64,000 nt of DNA from Streptomyces sp. MA5143a (lineage in GTDB: Bacteria; Actinomycetota; Actinomycetes; Streptomycetales; Streptomycetaceae). Below are positions 47,674 to 56,751 of this stretch, in pieces. The stretch's first letter is position 1. Every line of letters starts with the position of its first letter. The translations under genes were made by a program, and so were the position numbers. A model generated the notes under the pieces. That model was not told the DNA's origin. It saw only the letters and a list, made by a program, of their open reading frames with translations, and did not search any database. The stretch is taken from NCBI RefSeq assembly GCF_900290235.1, contig NZ_OLMK01000121.1, positions 18,382 to 82,381 of the forward strand. Reading direction: 5' to 3'.

Positions 47674-48744
47674 ATGAAAGGCTTCGTCTTCCACGGACCC
47701 GGGCAGTCGGCCTGGCAGGACATCCCGGACCCCGCGCTCAAGGACCCGACCGACGCGGTCGTACGGGTCGACGCCGTGACCATCTGCGGCACGGACCTGC
47801 ACATCCTCAAGGGCGACGTCCCCGACGTGCGTCCCGGCACGGTCCTCGGACACGAGGCCGTCGGCGAGATCGTCGAGGTCGGCGGCGACGTCCGGACCGT
47901 ACGCCCCGGCGACCGCGTCCTCGTCTCCTGCATCAGCGCCTGCGGCCGCTGCCGCTTCTGCCGGGAGAGCGCCTACGGCCAGTGCCGGGGCGGCGGGGGC
48001 TGGGTCCTCGGCCATCTGATCGACGGCACCCAGGCCGAGTACGTCCGCGTCCCCCACGCCGACCTGTCCGTCCACGTACTGCCCAGCACGGTCGGCAACG
48101 AGGACGCCGTGCTTCTCGCGGACATCTTCCCGACCTCCTACGAGGTGGGTGTGCTCAACGGGCAGGTGCGGCCCGGGGACACCGTCGCCGTCGTCGGGGC
48201 CGGCCCCATCGGTCTCGCCGCGATCGCCACGGCGCGGCTGTTCGCCCCCGAGCGGATCGTCGCCGTGGACCCGGCGGCGGCCCGGCTGGAGGCCGCCAAG
48301 CGGCTCGGCGCCGACGCCGTGGCCGACGCCCGCGAGGACCCCGAGCAGCTCGTCGCCGACCTCACGGACGGACTCGGCGCCGACGTGGTCATCGAGGCGG
48401 TCGGGCTGCCGGAGAGCTTCGAGGCCTGCACCCGCATGGTGCGCCCCGGCGGCCACGTGGCCAACGTCGGCGTCCACGGCAAGCCCGCCGTGCTCCACCT
48501 CGAAGACCTGTGGATCAAGAACGTCACCCTCACCACCGGCCTGGTCGACACCAGCTCCACCCCCACGCTGCTGCGCATGGCCGCCGCCGGGCGCCTGCCC
48601 ACCGCGGACCTGGTCACCCACACGTTCCCGATGAACCACATGGAGGAGGCGTACGACGTCTTCGGCCGCGCCGCCGACACCGGCGCCCTGAAGGTCGTTC
48701 TCGGCGACCTGCCGCACCGGGAGGTCGCCGTCCGCGCGGCCTGA
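47674..48744 (+). CDS. Zinc-dependent alcohol dehydrogenase
   Basis: A 356-residue medium-chain dehydrogenase. Catalytic zinc ligands lie in TICGTDLHILKG and VLGHEAVGEIVEVG; the structural zinc cysteines are CISACGRCRFCRESAYGQC; the NAD site is VAVVGAGPIGLAAI. The closest types are actinobacterial dehydrogenases of the hypoxia regulon and formaldehyde-dehydrogenase-like enzymes. It follows a rich set of putative boxes. Confidence 0.92.
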   Translation: MKGFVFHGPGQSAWQDIPDPALKDPTDAVVRVDAVTICGTDLHILKGDVPDVRPGTVLGHEAVGEIVEVGGDVRTVRPGDRVLVSCISACGRCRFCRESAYGQCRGGGGWVLGHLIDGTQAEYVRVPHADLSVHVLPSTVGNEDAVLLADIFPTSYEVGVLNGQVRPGDTVAVVGAGPIGLAAIATARLFAPERIVAVDPAAARLEAAKRLGADAVADAREDPEQLVADLTDGLGADVVIEAVGLPESFEACTRMVRPGGHVANVGVHGKPAVLHLEDLWIKNVTLTTGLVDTSSTPTLLRMAAAGRLPTADLVTHTFPMNHMEEAYDVFGRAADTGALKVVLGDLPHREVAVRAA

Positions 48745-48789
48745 CCCCCGCTCCGCCCCGGCCCGCCGAGGGCCGCCGGCCGGTACGGA

Positions 48790-48832
48790 GAACGGAGCGA
48801 CACCGCGGGGGATCGGTGCCGCTCCTCGTTCC
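48790..48832 (+). terminator. Terminator hairpin after the ADH gene
   Basis: GAACGGAGCGACACCG (starting 48790) pairs with CGGTGCCGCTCCTCGTTC across an 8-nt loop, with one mismatch and a bulge. It lies 46 bp after the ADH stop. Confidence 0.65.
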
Positions 48833-48862
48833 ATTGTCCCTCCGACCCCACCTGTCCCGCAC

Positions 48863-48876
48863 GGGCCGAAGGTCCC
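48863..48876. promoter_or_regulatory. GGNCC-type box upstream of the sensor kinase
   Basis: GGGCCGAAGGTCCC, a near-palindrome about 185 bp upstream of the GAF sensor kinase start; same type as the boxes in front of the PNPOx, STAS and ADH genes. Confidence 0.4.
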
Positions 48877-49061
48877 GACCTCGGGGCCCGTCCCGGCGTC
48901 GTTCGCCTGCCCTTCGCCGCAGTCGGAGCTGCCCGCCCGGTCCCCGCCCGGTCCCCGCCGGGTCGGCCGGATTCGCTACCGTGCCACGCCGCCGACCATT
49001 ACGTTGGCCACAGGGGCCGGGCCGGTGGGGCCCGCGGACAGGGGACCGGAGGAACCGTCAG

Positions 49062-50780
49062 GTGGGAAGCTCGGAGGAGGCCCGGGTACGGCTGCCACAG
49101 CTGCGGCTGGACGAACTGCTGGAGGAGCTCCAGGCCCGCCTGGACGCCGCCCGCGGCACCCGGGACCGGGTGCACAGCCTGCTGGAGGCGGTGCTCTCGG
49201 TGGGCCGCGAGCTGGACCTGGAGCAGGCCCTGCGCAGCATCGTGGAGGCCGCCGCCGTGCTGGTCGACGCCGAGTACGCGGCCCTCGGGGTCATCGGCCC
49301 CGACGGCAAGCGTCTGTCCGCCTTCCACACCGTCGGCGTGAGCGAGGAGCAGATCGCCCGGATCGGCCCCTTCCCGGAGGGCCACGGCATCCTGGGCGAG
49401 CTGATCCGCCACCCGGAGCCCCTGCGCCTGGCGAAGCTCTCCGACCACCCGGCGTCGTACGGCTTCCCGCCCCACCACCCGCCGATGAACACCTTCCTCG
49501 GCGTCCCGATCCGGGTCCGCGACCAGGTCTTCGGGAACCTGTACCTCACCGAGAAGCGCGGCGGTGCCCAGTTCGACGAGGAGGACGTCTCGGTCACCCT
49601 CACCCTGGCCGTCGCGGCGGGCGTCGCGATCGACAACGCCCGGCTCTACGCGGAGTCCCGGCTCCGTGAGCGCTGGCTGCGGGCGAACGCCGAAATCGTG
49701 CACCGTCTGATGGCCGGCGGCGACCGCACCGAGGTCCTCGGCCTGATCGCCGACCGGGCCCGCGAGATCACCGGCGCCGCCCTCGCAGGGGTCGCGATGC
49801 CGATGGAGGAGACGGACTCGCTGTCCGTCGAACTCGCCCTCGGCCAGGAGGCGGAGACCTTGAACGGTCTGGTCCTGCCCGTGGAGGGCAGCCTCCTCGG
49901 CGAGGCCTTCGCCGGGGCGACCGCCGTCACCAGCCCGGACGTCGTCCACGACGTACGGGTCTCGGCGGGGACACCGGGCTTCACCGGCCTCGGACCGGCC
50001 GTCGCCGTCCCCGTCGGCACCGGCGAGAGCGGCGTCCGGGGTGTGCTGCTCCTGGTGCGGGAGGCGGGGCGGCCGGCGTTCACGGAGAAGGAGATCGACC
50101 TCCTGCGGGGCTTCGCCGCCCAGGCGGCGATCGCGATGGAGCTCGCGGAGCGCAGGCTGGAGGCCGAGGAGGTCGCGGTCCTCAAGGACCGTGACCGGAT
50201 CGCCCGGGACCTGCACGACCTGGCCATTCAGCGGCTGTTCGCCACCGGGATGACCCTGCAGAGCGCGGGCCGGTTCATCGAGCACACCGAGGCCTCCGAA
50301 CGCGTCTCGCGGGCCGTGGACGACCTGGACGAGACCATCAAGATCATCAGGTCGACGATCTTCGGCCTGCGCACCCGCGACGGAGCCGCGGGCACCGGCC
50401 TGCGGGCCCGCACCGTACGGGTGGTCGGGGACGCGGCGCCGGTCGTGGGCTTCGCCCCCAGCGTGCGCATGGAGGGCCTGCTCGACACCGACGTACCCAA
50501 GGAGATCGCCGACCACGCGGTGGCCGTCCTCTCCGAGGCCCTCACCAACATCGCCCGCCACGCCCGCGCCGACCGCGCCGAGGTCGTCCTCGCCACCGAC
50601 GGGAACGAGTTGCGTCTGTCGGTCACCGACAACGGCGTGGGCGTCCCGGCCGGGGGCCGCCGCAGCGGGCTGCGCAACATGGCCGAACGCGCCGAGCAAC
50701 TCGGCGGCGGATTCGACCTCACCCAGCCCCCGGGCGGAGGCACCGCCCTGGTGTGGTGCGTACCGCTCAAGCCCGTCTGA
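49062..50780 (+). CDS. DevS-like two-GAF sensor histidine kinase
   Basis: A 572-residue soluble kinase. GAF1 spans about 45-190 (DLEQALRSIVEAAAVLVDAEYAALGVIG, PPMNTFLGVPIRVRDQVFGNLYLTEKRGG) and GAF2 about 205-365. The HisKA_3 motif RDRIARDLHDLAIQRLFATGM has His385; the ATPase domain has ALTNIARHARADRAEV and VTDNGVGVP and ends GGGTALVWCVPL. This is the layout of DevS/DosT and Streptomyces OsdK-type oxygen/redox sensors, which bind heme in a GAF domain. GTG 49062 follows GGAGGA. No intact response-regulator gene is adjacent. Confidence 0.9.
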   Translation: MGSSEEARVRLPQLRLDELLEELQARLDAARGTRDRVHSLLEAVLSVGRELDLEQALRSIVEAAAVLVDAEYAALGVIGPDGKRLSAFHTVGVSEEQIARIGPFPEGHGILGELIRHPEPLRLAKLSDHPASYGFPPHHPPMNTFLGVPIRVRDQVFGNLYLTEKRGGAQFDEEDVSVTLTLAVAAGVAIDNARLYAESRLRERWLRANAEIVHRLMAGGDRTEVLGLIADRAREITGAALAGVAMPMEETDSLSVELALGQEAETLNGLVLPVEGSLLGEAFAGATAVTSPDVVHDVRVSAGTPGFTGLGPAVAVPVGTGESGVRGVLLLVREAGRPAFTEKEIDLLRGFAAQAAIAMELAERRLEAEEVAVLKDRDRIARDLHDLAIQRLFATGMTLQSAGRFIEHTEASERVSRAVDDLDETIKIIRSTIFGLRTRDGAAGTGLRARTVRVVGDAAPVVGFAPSVRMEGLLDTDVPKEIADHAVAVLSEALTNIARHARADRAEVVLATDGNELRLSVTDNGVGVPAGGRRSGLRNMAERAEQLGGGFDLTQPPGGGTALVWCVPLKPV

Positions 50781-50907
50781 CCTACGGCGCCGGACGGAGC
50801 GTCGCCCCGTCGCCCCGCACCGCCACCCCGCCCCACACCCACCGCGGGCCCGCCCCCCGGCCCCGTGACCGTTGCCCCTACGTCGACCCTCCGGAGGTCG
50901 TACTGCC

Positions 50908-51717
50908 ATGCGGGTCCATCACCTCAACTGCGGAACCCTGCTCCCGCCCACCGCCCGGCTGGTCTGCCACGTCCTGCTCGTCGAGGCGCCGAACGGCCTG
51001 GTCCTGGTGGACTCCGGTTTCGGACTGCGCGACATCGACGAACCCGGACGGCGCCTCGGAGGATCACGCCGGCTGCTCAGGCCCGTGCTCAGGGCCGACG
51101 AGACGGCGGCCCGCCAGGTCGAGGCCCTCGGCTTCAGCCGCGAGGACGTCCGGCACATCGTCCTCACCCACTTCGACCTGGACCACATCGGCGGACTCTC
51201 CGACTTCCCCGCCGCCCAGGTGCACACCACCGCGGCCGAGGTCCGCGGGGCCATCACCTCCCCGTCCCGGCGGGAGCGGAACCGCTACCGGCCCATCCAG
51301 TGGGCGCACGGCCCGAACCTCGTCGAACACACCCCGGACGGCGAGGCCTGGCGCGGCTTCGCCGCCGCCAAGGAACTCGACACCATCGCCCCCGGCATCG
51401 TCCTGATCTCCCTGCCGGGCCACACCCGCGGCCACGCCTGCGTCGCCGTCGACACCGGTGACCGCTGGGTCCTGCACGCCGGCGACTCCTTCTTCCACCG
51501 CGGCCTCATCGACGGCCGCACACCGGTGCCGCGCGTCCTGCGGGCCACGGAAGCGCTGCTCGCCCACGACTTCCCGCGGGTGCGCGCCAACCACGCCCGC
51601 CTGGCCGAGCTGTACCGGCGGGGCGACGCGGACCTGACCATCGTCAACGCGCACGACCCGGTCCTGTTCGAGAAGGCACGCGCCGGGCATCCCGGCGGCC
51701 CCGCCGCTGGCCGCTGA
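50908..51717 (+). CDS. Metallo-beta-lactamase-fold hydrolase
   Basis: A 269-residue MBL-fold protein: LTHFDLDHIGGL is the zinc-binding HxHxDH variant with Phe-Asp (HFDLDH), followed by LPGHTRGHACVAV, HAGDSFFH and the terminal IVNAHDP. Lactonase- or glyoxalase-II-like hydrolysis is possible. GGAGG lies 10 nt before ATG 50908. It is on the same strand as, and 109 bp before, the monooxygenase operon. Confidence 0.87.
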   Translation: MRVHHLNCGTLLPPTARLVCHVLLVEAPNGLVLVDSGFGLRDIDEPGRRLGGSRRLLRPVLRADETAARQVEALGFSREDVRHIVLTHFDLDHIGGLSDFPAAQVHTTAAEVRGAITSPSRRERNRYRPIQWAHGPNLVEHTPDGEAWRGFAAAKELDTIAPGIVLISLPGHTRGHACVAVDTGDRWVLHAGDSFFHRGLIDGRTPVPRVLRATEALLAHDFPRVRANHARLAELYRRGDADLTIVNAHDPVLFEKARAGHPGGPAAGR

Positions 51718-51739
51718 GGCCCCCTCTTTGACCGCGAGG

Positions 51740-51824
51740 ACCAGTTCCTCCCGCGGCGCCGCTCCGTAGGTTCCCTACAACCCCTCGGCGAGGGGACCGC
51801 GAACGGCCGGACAAGGGAACTGGT
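51740..51824 (+). promoter_or_regulatory. Inverted half-sites before the FMO operon
   Basis: ACCAGTTCC (51740-51748) and its complement GGAACTGGT (51816-51824), the second directly against the FMO start codon. GTAGG-TTC-CCTAC lies between them. They are possible sites for the AraC regulator at 55535, which faces this operon. Confidence 0.35.
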
Positions 51825-51826
51825 TC

Positions 51827-53173
51827 ATGGAAACAAGCCGGTACGACACATGCGTGATCGGGGCGGGGCCCGCGGGCCTGGCGGTCGCCAGGGCCCTGTC
51901 GGAGCGGAACCTGCCGTACACCCACCTCGAACGGCACACCGGGCCGGGCGGCATCTGGGACATCGACAACCCGGGCAGCCCGATGTACGAGTCGGCCCAC
52001 TTCATCTCCAGCAGAACCCTCTCCGGCTTCGGCGGGTTCCCGATGCCCGACACCTTCGCGGACTACCCGCCGCACCGCCAGATCCTGTCGTACCTGACCT
52101 CCTTCGCCGACGCCTACCGGCTGACCGAGCGCATCGAGTTCGGCGTGGAGGTCGAGCACGTCGAGAAGAACGCCGACGGCACCTGGACCGTCACCCGCAC
52201 CGACGGCCGACGGACCACGCACAGCCAGGTCGTGGTCTGCACGGGCGCCCAGTGGCACCCCAACGTGCCGGAGATCCCCGGCCACTTCACCGGCGAGGTC
52301 CGCCACACCGTCGGCTACCGCAGCGCGGAGGAACTGCGCGGCAAGCGGGTCCTGGTGGTGGGCGCCGGGAACTCCGGCTGCGACATCGCCTGCGACGCGG
52401 CCCGCAGCGCGGACCACGCGGTGATCAGCATGCGCCGCGGCTACTGGTTCATCCCCAAGCACCTCTTCGGCCGGCCCGTGGACACCATCGCGAGCGGCGG
52501 GCCGCACCTGCCGATGTGGCTGGCCCAGCGGGTCTTCGGCACCCTCCTGCGGCTCGTCAACGGCGACCCGACGCGCCTCGGCCTGCCGAAGCCCGACCAC
52601 AGGCTGTTCGAGACGCACCCCGCGATCAACTCGCTGCTGATCCACCACCTCCAGCACGGCGACATCACCGCCCGGCCGGGGATCGCCCGCACCGAGGGCC
52701 GCACCGTCCACTTCACCGACGGCACCCACGACGACTTCGACCTGATCCTGCTGGCCACCGGATACGTCCACAAGGTGCCGGTCGCCCAGAAGTACTTCGG
52801 CGACGAACAACACCCCGACCTGTATCTGTCGTCGTTCTCCCGCGACCACGAGGGCCTGTTCGGCGTCGGCTTCGTCGAGACCAACTCCGGCGCCTACCAG
52901 CTGTTCGACACCCAGGCCCAGCTGATCGCCGGGTACGTCCACGACGCACGGCACCGGCTGCCGAACGCGGAACGGTTCGCCCGCATGATCCGCACCGACC
53001 GCCCCGACCTGTCCGGAGGCATCAAGTTCGTCGCCTCCCCCCGCCACACCGGCTACGTCGACAGCACCGCCCTCGTGAAGCACCTCTCCAGGATCGCCGC
53101 CGACATGGGCTGGCGCACCGCGGGCCAGCCCCCGGCCGTGCGGTCCCCGCGACACTCGGAGGCGCTGTCATGA
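51827..53173 (+). CDS. Flavin-containing monooxygenase (MymA-like)
   Basis: A 448-residue flavoprotein. FAD site VIGAGPAGLAVARAL at the start, GPGGIWD, NADPH site VLVVGAGNSGCDIACDAA at about 175-190, and LLATGYVH at about 300. Class B FMOs oxygenate N, S or ketone (Baeyer-Villiger) centres. First gene of a coupled FMO-SDR-ALDH operon resembling the mycobacterial mymA set, with an AraC/VirS-type regulator facing it. Confidence 0.92.
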   Translation: METSRYDTCVIGAGPAGLAVARALSERNLPYTHLERHTGPGGIWDIDNPGSPMYESAHFISSRTLSGFGGFPMPDTFADYPPHRQILSYLTSFADAYRLTERIEFGVEVEHVEKNADGTWTVTRTDGRRTTHSQVVVCTGAQWHPNVPEIPGHFTGEVRHTVGYRSAEELRGKRVLVVGAGNSGCDIACDAARSADHAVISMRRGYWFIPKHLFGRPVDTIASGGPHLPMWLAQRVFGTLLRLVNGDPTRLGLPKPDHRLFETHPAINSLLIHHLQHGDITARPGIARTEGRTVHFTDGTHDDFDLILLATGYVHKVPVAQKYFGDEQHPDLYLSSFSRDHEGLFGVGFVETNSGAYQLFDTQAQLIAGYVHDARHRLPNAERFARMIRTDRPDLSGGIKFVASPRHTGYVDSTALVKHLSRIAADMGWRTAGQPPAVRSPRHSEALS

Positions 53174-54048
53174 GCCGCTACGACTTCCACGACAAGGTCA
53201 TGCTGGTGACCGGGGGCGCCGGCGGGATCGGCAGCGCCCTGTGCCACCGCTTCGCCACCGGCGGCGCCCGCTGCGTCGTCGTCGACCTCGACGACGGGCG
53301 CGCCCGACGTGTCGCCGCCGAACTGCCCGGCACGGGCCACACCGCGCTCGCCTGCGACCTGACGGACCGGACCCAGGTCGAGCACCTCTTCGCACAGGTC
53401 GCCGACGTGTACGGCCGACTGGACGTGCTGGTCAACAACGTCGGCATGACCAGCGCCGAACGCTTCGACGTCCGCAGCGTCGAGAGCATCGAGCGGGAGA
53501 TCACCGTCAACCTGACGTCGCCGCTCGTGACCACCAGGATCGCCGTACCGCTGCTGCGGGCCGCGCGGGACGCCCGCGTGGTCACCACCGTCTCCCTCGG
53601 CGGGATCTTCCCCCTGGGCGAGACCCCCATCTACACGGCGTCGAAGTTCGGGCTGCGCGGCGCGATGCTCGCCATCGGCCTGGACCTGCGCGGCAAGGGC
53701 ATCCTCGCCGGGTCCGTCCTGCCGTCGGCGACCGACACCCGGATGCTCCGCCAGGAAGCCGTCGACGGCGGGAACTCCCTCCAGTTCCAGGACGTGCCCC
53801 AGCAGCCCGCCGACGTGGTGGCCGCCGTGGTGAGCCTTCTCGACCGGCCCCGGCTGGAGGCGTACCCCCGGCCCGGCGAGTCCCGGCTGGTGCGGCTCGC
53901 GATGCTGGTGCCGAACCTGCTGCCCAGGATGTTCCCGCTGTTCCGGCAGCGCGGCGAACGCGGCATGGCCCGCTACCTCGACGAACTGCGCCGTCGGGGA
54001 CTCGCCCGGCAGGTCGACGGACGCTGGGAACTGGTGGAGGAGGCATGA
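53170..54048 (+). CDS. Short-chain dehydrogenase/reductase (mymA-type operon)
   Basis: A 292-residue classical SDR: MLVTGGAGGIGSALC, VLVNNVGMTS, VVTTVSLGGIFPLGETPIYTASKFGLRG with the YxxxK pair, and a longer C-terminus with an amphipathic LVRLAMLVPNLLPRMFPLF segment that may contact membrane or lipid. Both ends overlap neighbours as ATGA, so the three enzymes are made together. It could interconvert an alcohol and aldehyde between the FMO and ALDH steps. Confidence 0.9.
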   Translation: MSRYDFHDKVMLVTGGAGGIGSALCHRFATGGARCVVVDLDDGRARRVAAELPGTGHTALACDLTDRTQVEHLFAQVADVYGRLDVLVNNVGMTSAERFDVRSVESIEREITVNLTSPLVTTRIAVPLLRAARDARVVTTVSLGGIFPLGETPIYTASKFGLRGAMLAIGLDLRGKGILAGSVLPSATDTRMLRQEAVDGGNSLQFQDVPQQPADVVAAVVSLLDRPRLEAYPRPGESRLVRLAMLVPNLLPRMFPLFRQRGERGMARYLDELRRRGLARQVDGRWELVEEA

Positions 54049-55466
54049 CCGTCGTCGAGAACACCGCCGTGCTGACCGTCGTCGACCCGGCCACCGGGGA
54101 GCTGATCACCACGGTGGCCGCCACCAGCGCCGAAGGGGTCGCCGAGGCCGCCGAGCGGGCCCGCCGGGTCCATGAGTCCGGGGTGTGGTCGCGGCTGCCC
54201 GTCCGGGAGCGCGCCGCGGTCCTGCTGCGCCTCGCCGACCTGATGGAACGCGACACCGGGATCCTCGCCCGGCTGGACAGCGAGGACGCGGGAAAGCCCC
54301 TCACGGAGTGCCTCACCGGTGATGTGCCGGGCGCCGTCGAGTCGATCCGCTGGTTCGCCGAGGCGGCCGACAAGGTCTTCGGCCGCCTCTCCGCAGGCGG
54401 ACCGGACGCCCTGGGCCTGGTCACCCGGGAACCGGTCGGGGTGGTGGCGGCGATTCTGCCCTGGAACTATCCGCTCGCCATGGCCGCCTGGAAGGTCGGC
54501 CCCGCCCTCGCCGCGGGCAACTGCCTGCTGGTCAAGCCCGCAGAGGCGACCCCGCGCTCGGCCCTGCACCTGGCCCGACTCGCCGCCGAGGCCGGCCTGC
54601 CCGACGGCGTCCTCACCGTCCTCACCGGCCATGGCTCCGTCACCGGAGCCGCCCTCGCCCGCAGCCCCCTCGTGGGCGCCCTGTCGTTCACCGGTTCCAC
54701 CGCCACCGGACGGCGCGTCCTCAAGGACGCCGCCGACAGCAACTTCAAACGCGTGTCGCTGGAGATGGGCGGCAAGAGCCCCCAGGTGCTGATGGCCGAC
54801 GCCCTGTCCTACGGCGACGAACTCATCGACCACATGATCGAGTCCGCGTTCCTCACGATGGGCCAGAACTGCACGGCCGGCTCCCGTGTCCTGGTCCACC
54901 GCGCCATCGCCGACGAGGTGGTGGAGCGGTTCACCACCGCCGCGCGGCGCCTGGTCATCGGCCACCCGGCGGACCCCGACACCCAGGTGGGACCGCTGAT
55001 CGACCGGGCGGCGTTCGCCCGGGTCGCTGCGGCGGTCGACGCCGCACGGGACGGCGGGGCCCGCGTCCACACCGGCGGCCTGCCCCACGGCCTGCCCCGG
55101 CACGGGGCCTACTACCCGCCCACCGTGATCACCCGCCCGCCCGAGGGCAGCGACGTCCTCACCAGGGAACTGTTCGGCCCGGTCGTCACCGTCCAGACGT
55201 TCACCTCCGAGGAGGAGGCGATACGCCTGGCCAACGCCACCGAGTACGGGCTCGCCGCGTCGGTCTGGACCCGCGACCTCGACACCGCGCTCCGTCTCGC
55301 ACGGGGCGTCGAGGCGGGCGTGGTGTCCGTCAACGCCTACAGCGAGGGCGACATCACCACACCCTTCGGCGGCTGGAAGCAGTCCGGCTTCGGCGGCGCG
55401 GAGAAGTCGACCGACGCCTTCCACCAGTGGACACGTGAGAAGACGGTCTGGATCCGGACGCGCTGA
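54045..55466 (+). CDS. Aldehyde dehydrogenase
   Basis: A 473-residue ALDH: ILPWNYPLAMAAWKVGPALAAGN, LSFTGSTATGRRV, the Glu in VSLEMGGKSPQVL, the nucleophile Cys in MGQNCTAGSRV, and ELFGPVVTVQTF. It oxidises an aldehyde to the acid with NAD(P)+. The last residues FGGAEKSTDAFHQWTREKTVWI are typical of amine- or betaine-aldehyde branches, so an amino-aldehyde substrate is possible. Confidence 0.93.
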   Translation: MTVVENTAVLTVVDPATGELITTVAATSAEGVAEAAERARRVHESGVWSRLPVRERAAVLLRLADLMERDTGILARLDSEDAGKPLTECLTGDVPGAVESIRWFAEAADKVFGRLSAGGPDALGLVTREPVGVVAAILPWNYPLAMAAWKVGPALAAGNCLLVKPAEATPRSALHLARLAAEAGLPDGVLTVLTGHGSVTGAALARSPLVGALSFTGSTATGRRVLKDAADSNFKRVSLEMGGKSPQVLMADALSYGDELIDHMIESAFLTMGQNCTAGSRVLVHRAIADEVVERFTTAARRLVIGHPADPDTQVGPLIDRAAFARVAAAVDAARDGGARVHTGGLPHGLPRHGAYYPPTVITRPPEGSDVLTRELFGPVVTVQTFTSEEEAIRLANATEYGLAASVWTRDLDTALRLARGVEAGVVSVNAYSEGDITTPFGGWKQSGFGGAEKSTDAFHQWTREKTVWIRTR

Positions 55467-55534
55467 GATCCGTCCGAAGGGCCCTGGGTGAACCGGACGT
55501 CGAGCGGGCGCCGGGACCGACGTGAGCCGGACCG

Positions 55535-56638
55535 TCAAGCGGGCGATCCGCCGGCCGCCCCCCGGCGCTCCAGCAGCCTCGCCCGCAACTCCACCGGGGT
55601 CACACCGTGCCAGCGCCGCACCGCCCGCCGGAGCGCCCGCACGTCGGCGAAGCCGGCCTGCCGGGTGATGTCACGCAGCGTCGACTCGGGCCGGGAAAGC
55701 AGCTGTTCGACCCGCTCCCGGCGCACTCCGTCGACGAGCGCCTCGTACGTGGTGCCGCACTCGGCGAGCCGACGGCGCAGGGTGCGTTCGCTGGACGCGT
55801 GCCGACGGGCCTGCTCCACGAAGGAGGGGACGTCCGGGAGGCTCTGCGCGATGGAGACCTCCAGCACTTCCAGGAGGTCCTGTTGGTCACGGCGTGACGC
55901 CAGCTGCGAGTCCAGCAGCTCCAGCGTGGACGTATAGGTGATGGAGTCCCGGCCCGGCTGCGTCGCCCGCACCCAGCGGGCCGGGAACACCAGGCGGTTG
56001 CCGGGCGCGCCGAAGCGCAGCGGGCAGCGGAACAGCTCCTCGAACCGCCGTGTGTCGCGCGGCGCGGGGAACGCGAAGTCGACGACCTCGGGGGCGAACG
56101 AGGCGCCCACGTTCAGGCGGGTGAGGGTGGCGGCGCTGGCGTACGCCTCCTCGATCAGGAACACGGCGACCGCGGGGTCCAGCGCCGGGTCCGGCAGGTC
56201 GGCGCGCAGCACATAGCCGTCGTCCTCCCAGCGGGCCGACCACACCAGCATCGCCCCCGACAGGTTCTGGTAGCGCAGGCCCGTCTCGATGGCCTCCTGG
56301 AACGTCTCGGCGGCCATCATGGCGAGACCGAGCGGCCCCCACGCGGTGAGATGCTGCGCCGCGCCGACCCGCAGTCCCAGGTGTTCGTCCCCGGTCCGTT
56401 CCAGGGCCCGGCGGATGACGTCGCTGCCCTGCCGGTAGGAGACGCGCAGCGCGGCGGACCGCATCACCGTGGCGTCCAGCCCGACCTCGTCGAGCACGGG
56501 CCGCAGATCGACACCGTCCTCCTCGGCGACCCGCGCGAGATACCGCAGGATGTTCGGCGCGATGGTCGCTGAGGTACTGCGACTGGTGCCCGAGCGCGTC
56601 GCCGCGGCGGAGGTCGCCGGGTCGGGAGCATCGTGCAT
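55535..56638 (-). CDS. AraC-family regulator with arabinose-binding-type N-domain (VirS/OruR-like)
   Basis: A 367-residue regulator. The N-terminal 220 residues fit the ligand-binding domain of OruR/VirS proteins (LAMMAAETFQEAIETGLRYQNL, FEELFRCPLRFGAPGNRLVFPARWV). The C-terminal AraC HTH pair reads RHASSERTLRRRLAECGTTYEALVDGVRRERVEQLL and TLRDITRQAGFADVRALRRAVRRWHGVTPVELR. It converges on the FMO-SDR-ALDH operon, matching the virS-mymA arrangement, and probably activates it. Confidence 0.92.
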   Translation of the reverse strand: MHDAPDPATSAAATRSGTSRSTSATIAPNILRYLARVAEEDGVDLRPVLDEVGLDATVMRSAALRVSYRQGSDVIRRALERTGDEHLGLRVGAAQHLTAWGPLGLAMMAAETFQEAIETGLRYQNLSGAMLVWSARWEDDGYVLRADLPDPALDPAVAVFLIEEAYASAATLTRLNVGASFAPEVVDFAFPAPRDTRRFEELFRCPLRFGAPGNRLVFPARWVRATQPGRDSITYTSTLELLDSQLASRRDQQDLLEVLEVSIAQSLPDVPSFVEQARRHASSERTLRRRLAECGTTYEALVDGVRRERVEQLLSRPESTLRDITRQAGFADVRALRRAVRRWHGVTPVELRARLLERRGAAGGSPA

Positions 56639-56751
56639 CGCGTTCCCTCCCGCCCGGACCGTCCCTGGCCTCACTGTAGGCAACGGGGCCTCAGCCTGTC
56701 GCGGGCGTGGCCGCTCAGTCCCCCCGCCCGGCCCCCAGGACGGCAGGTCGC

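Larger units (their letters stand above)
48745..49061. other. Intergenic region ADH / sensor kinase (317 bp)
   Basis: Contains the ADH terminator hairpin (48790-48832) and a GGNCC-type box at 48863-48876. The remaining 185 bp should hold the kinase promoter. No gene is seen. Confidence 0.5.
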
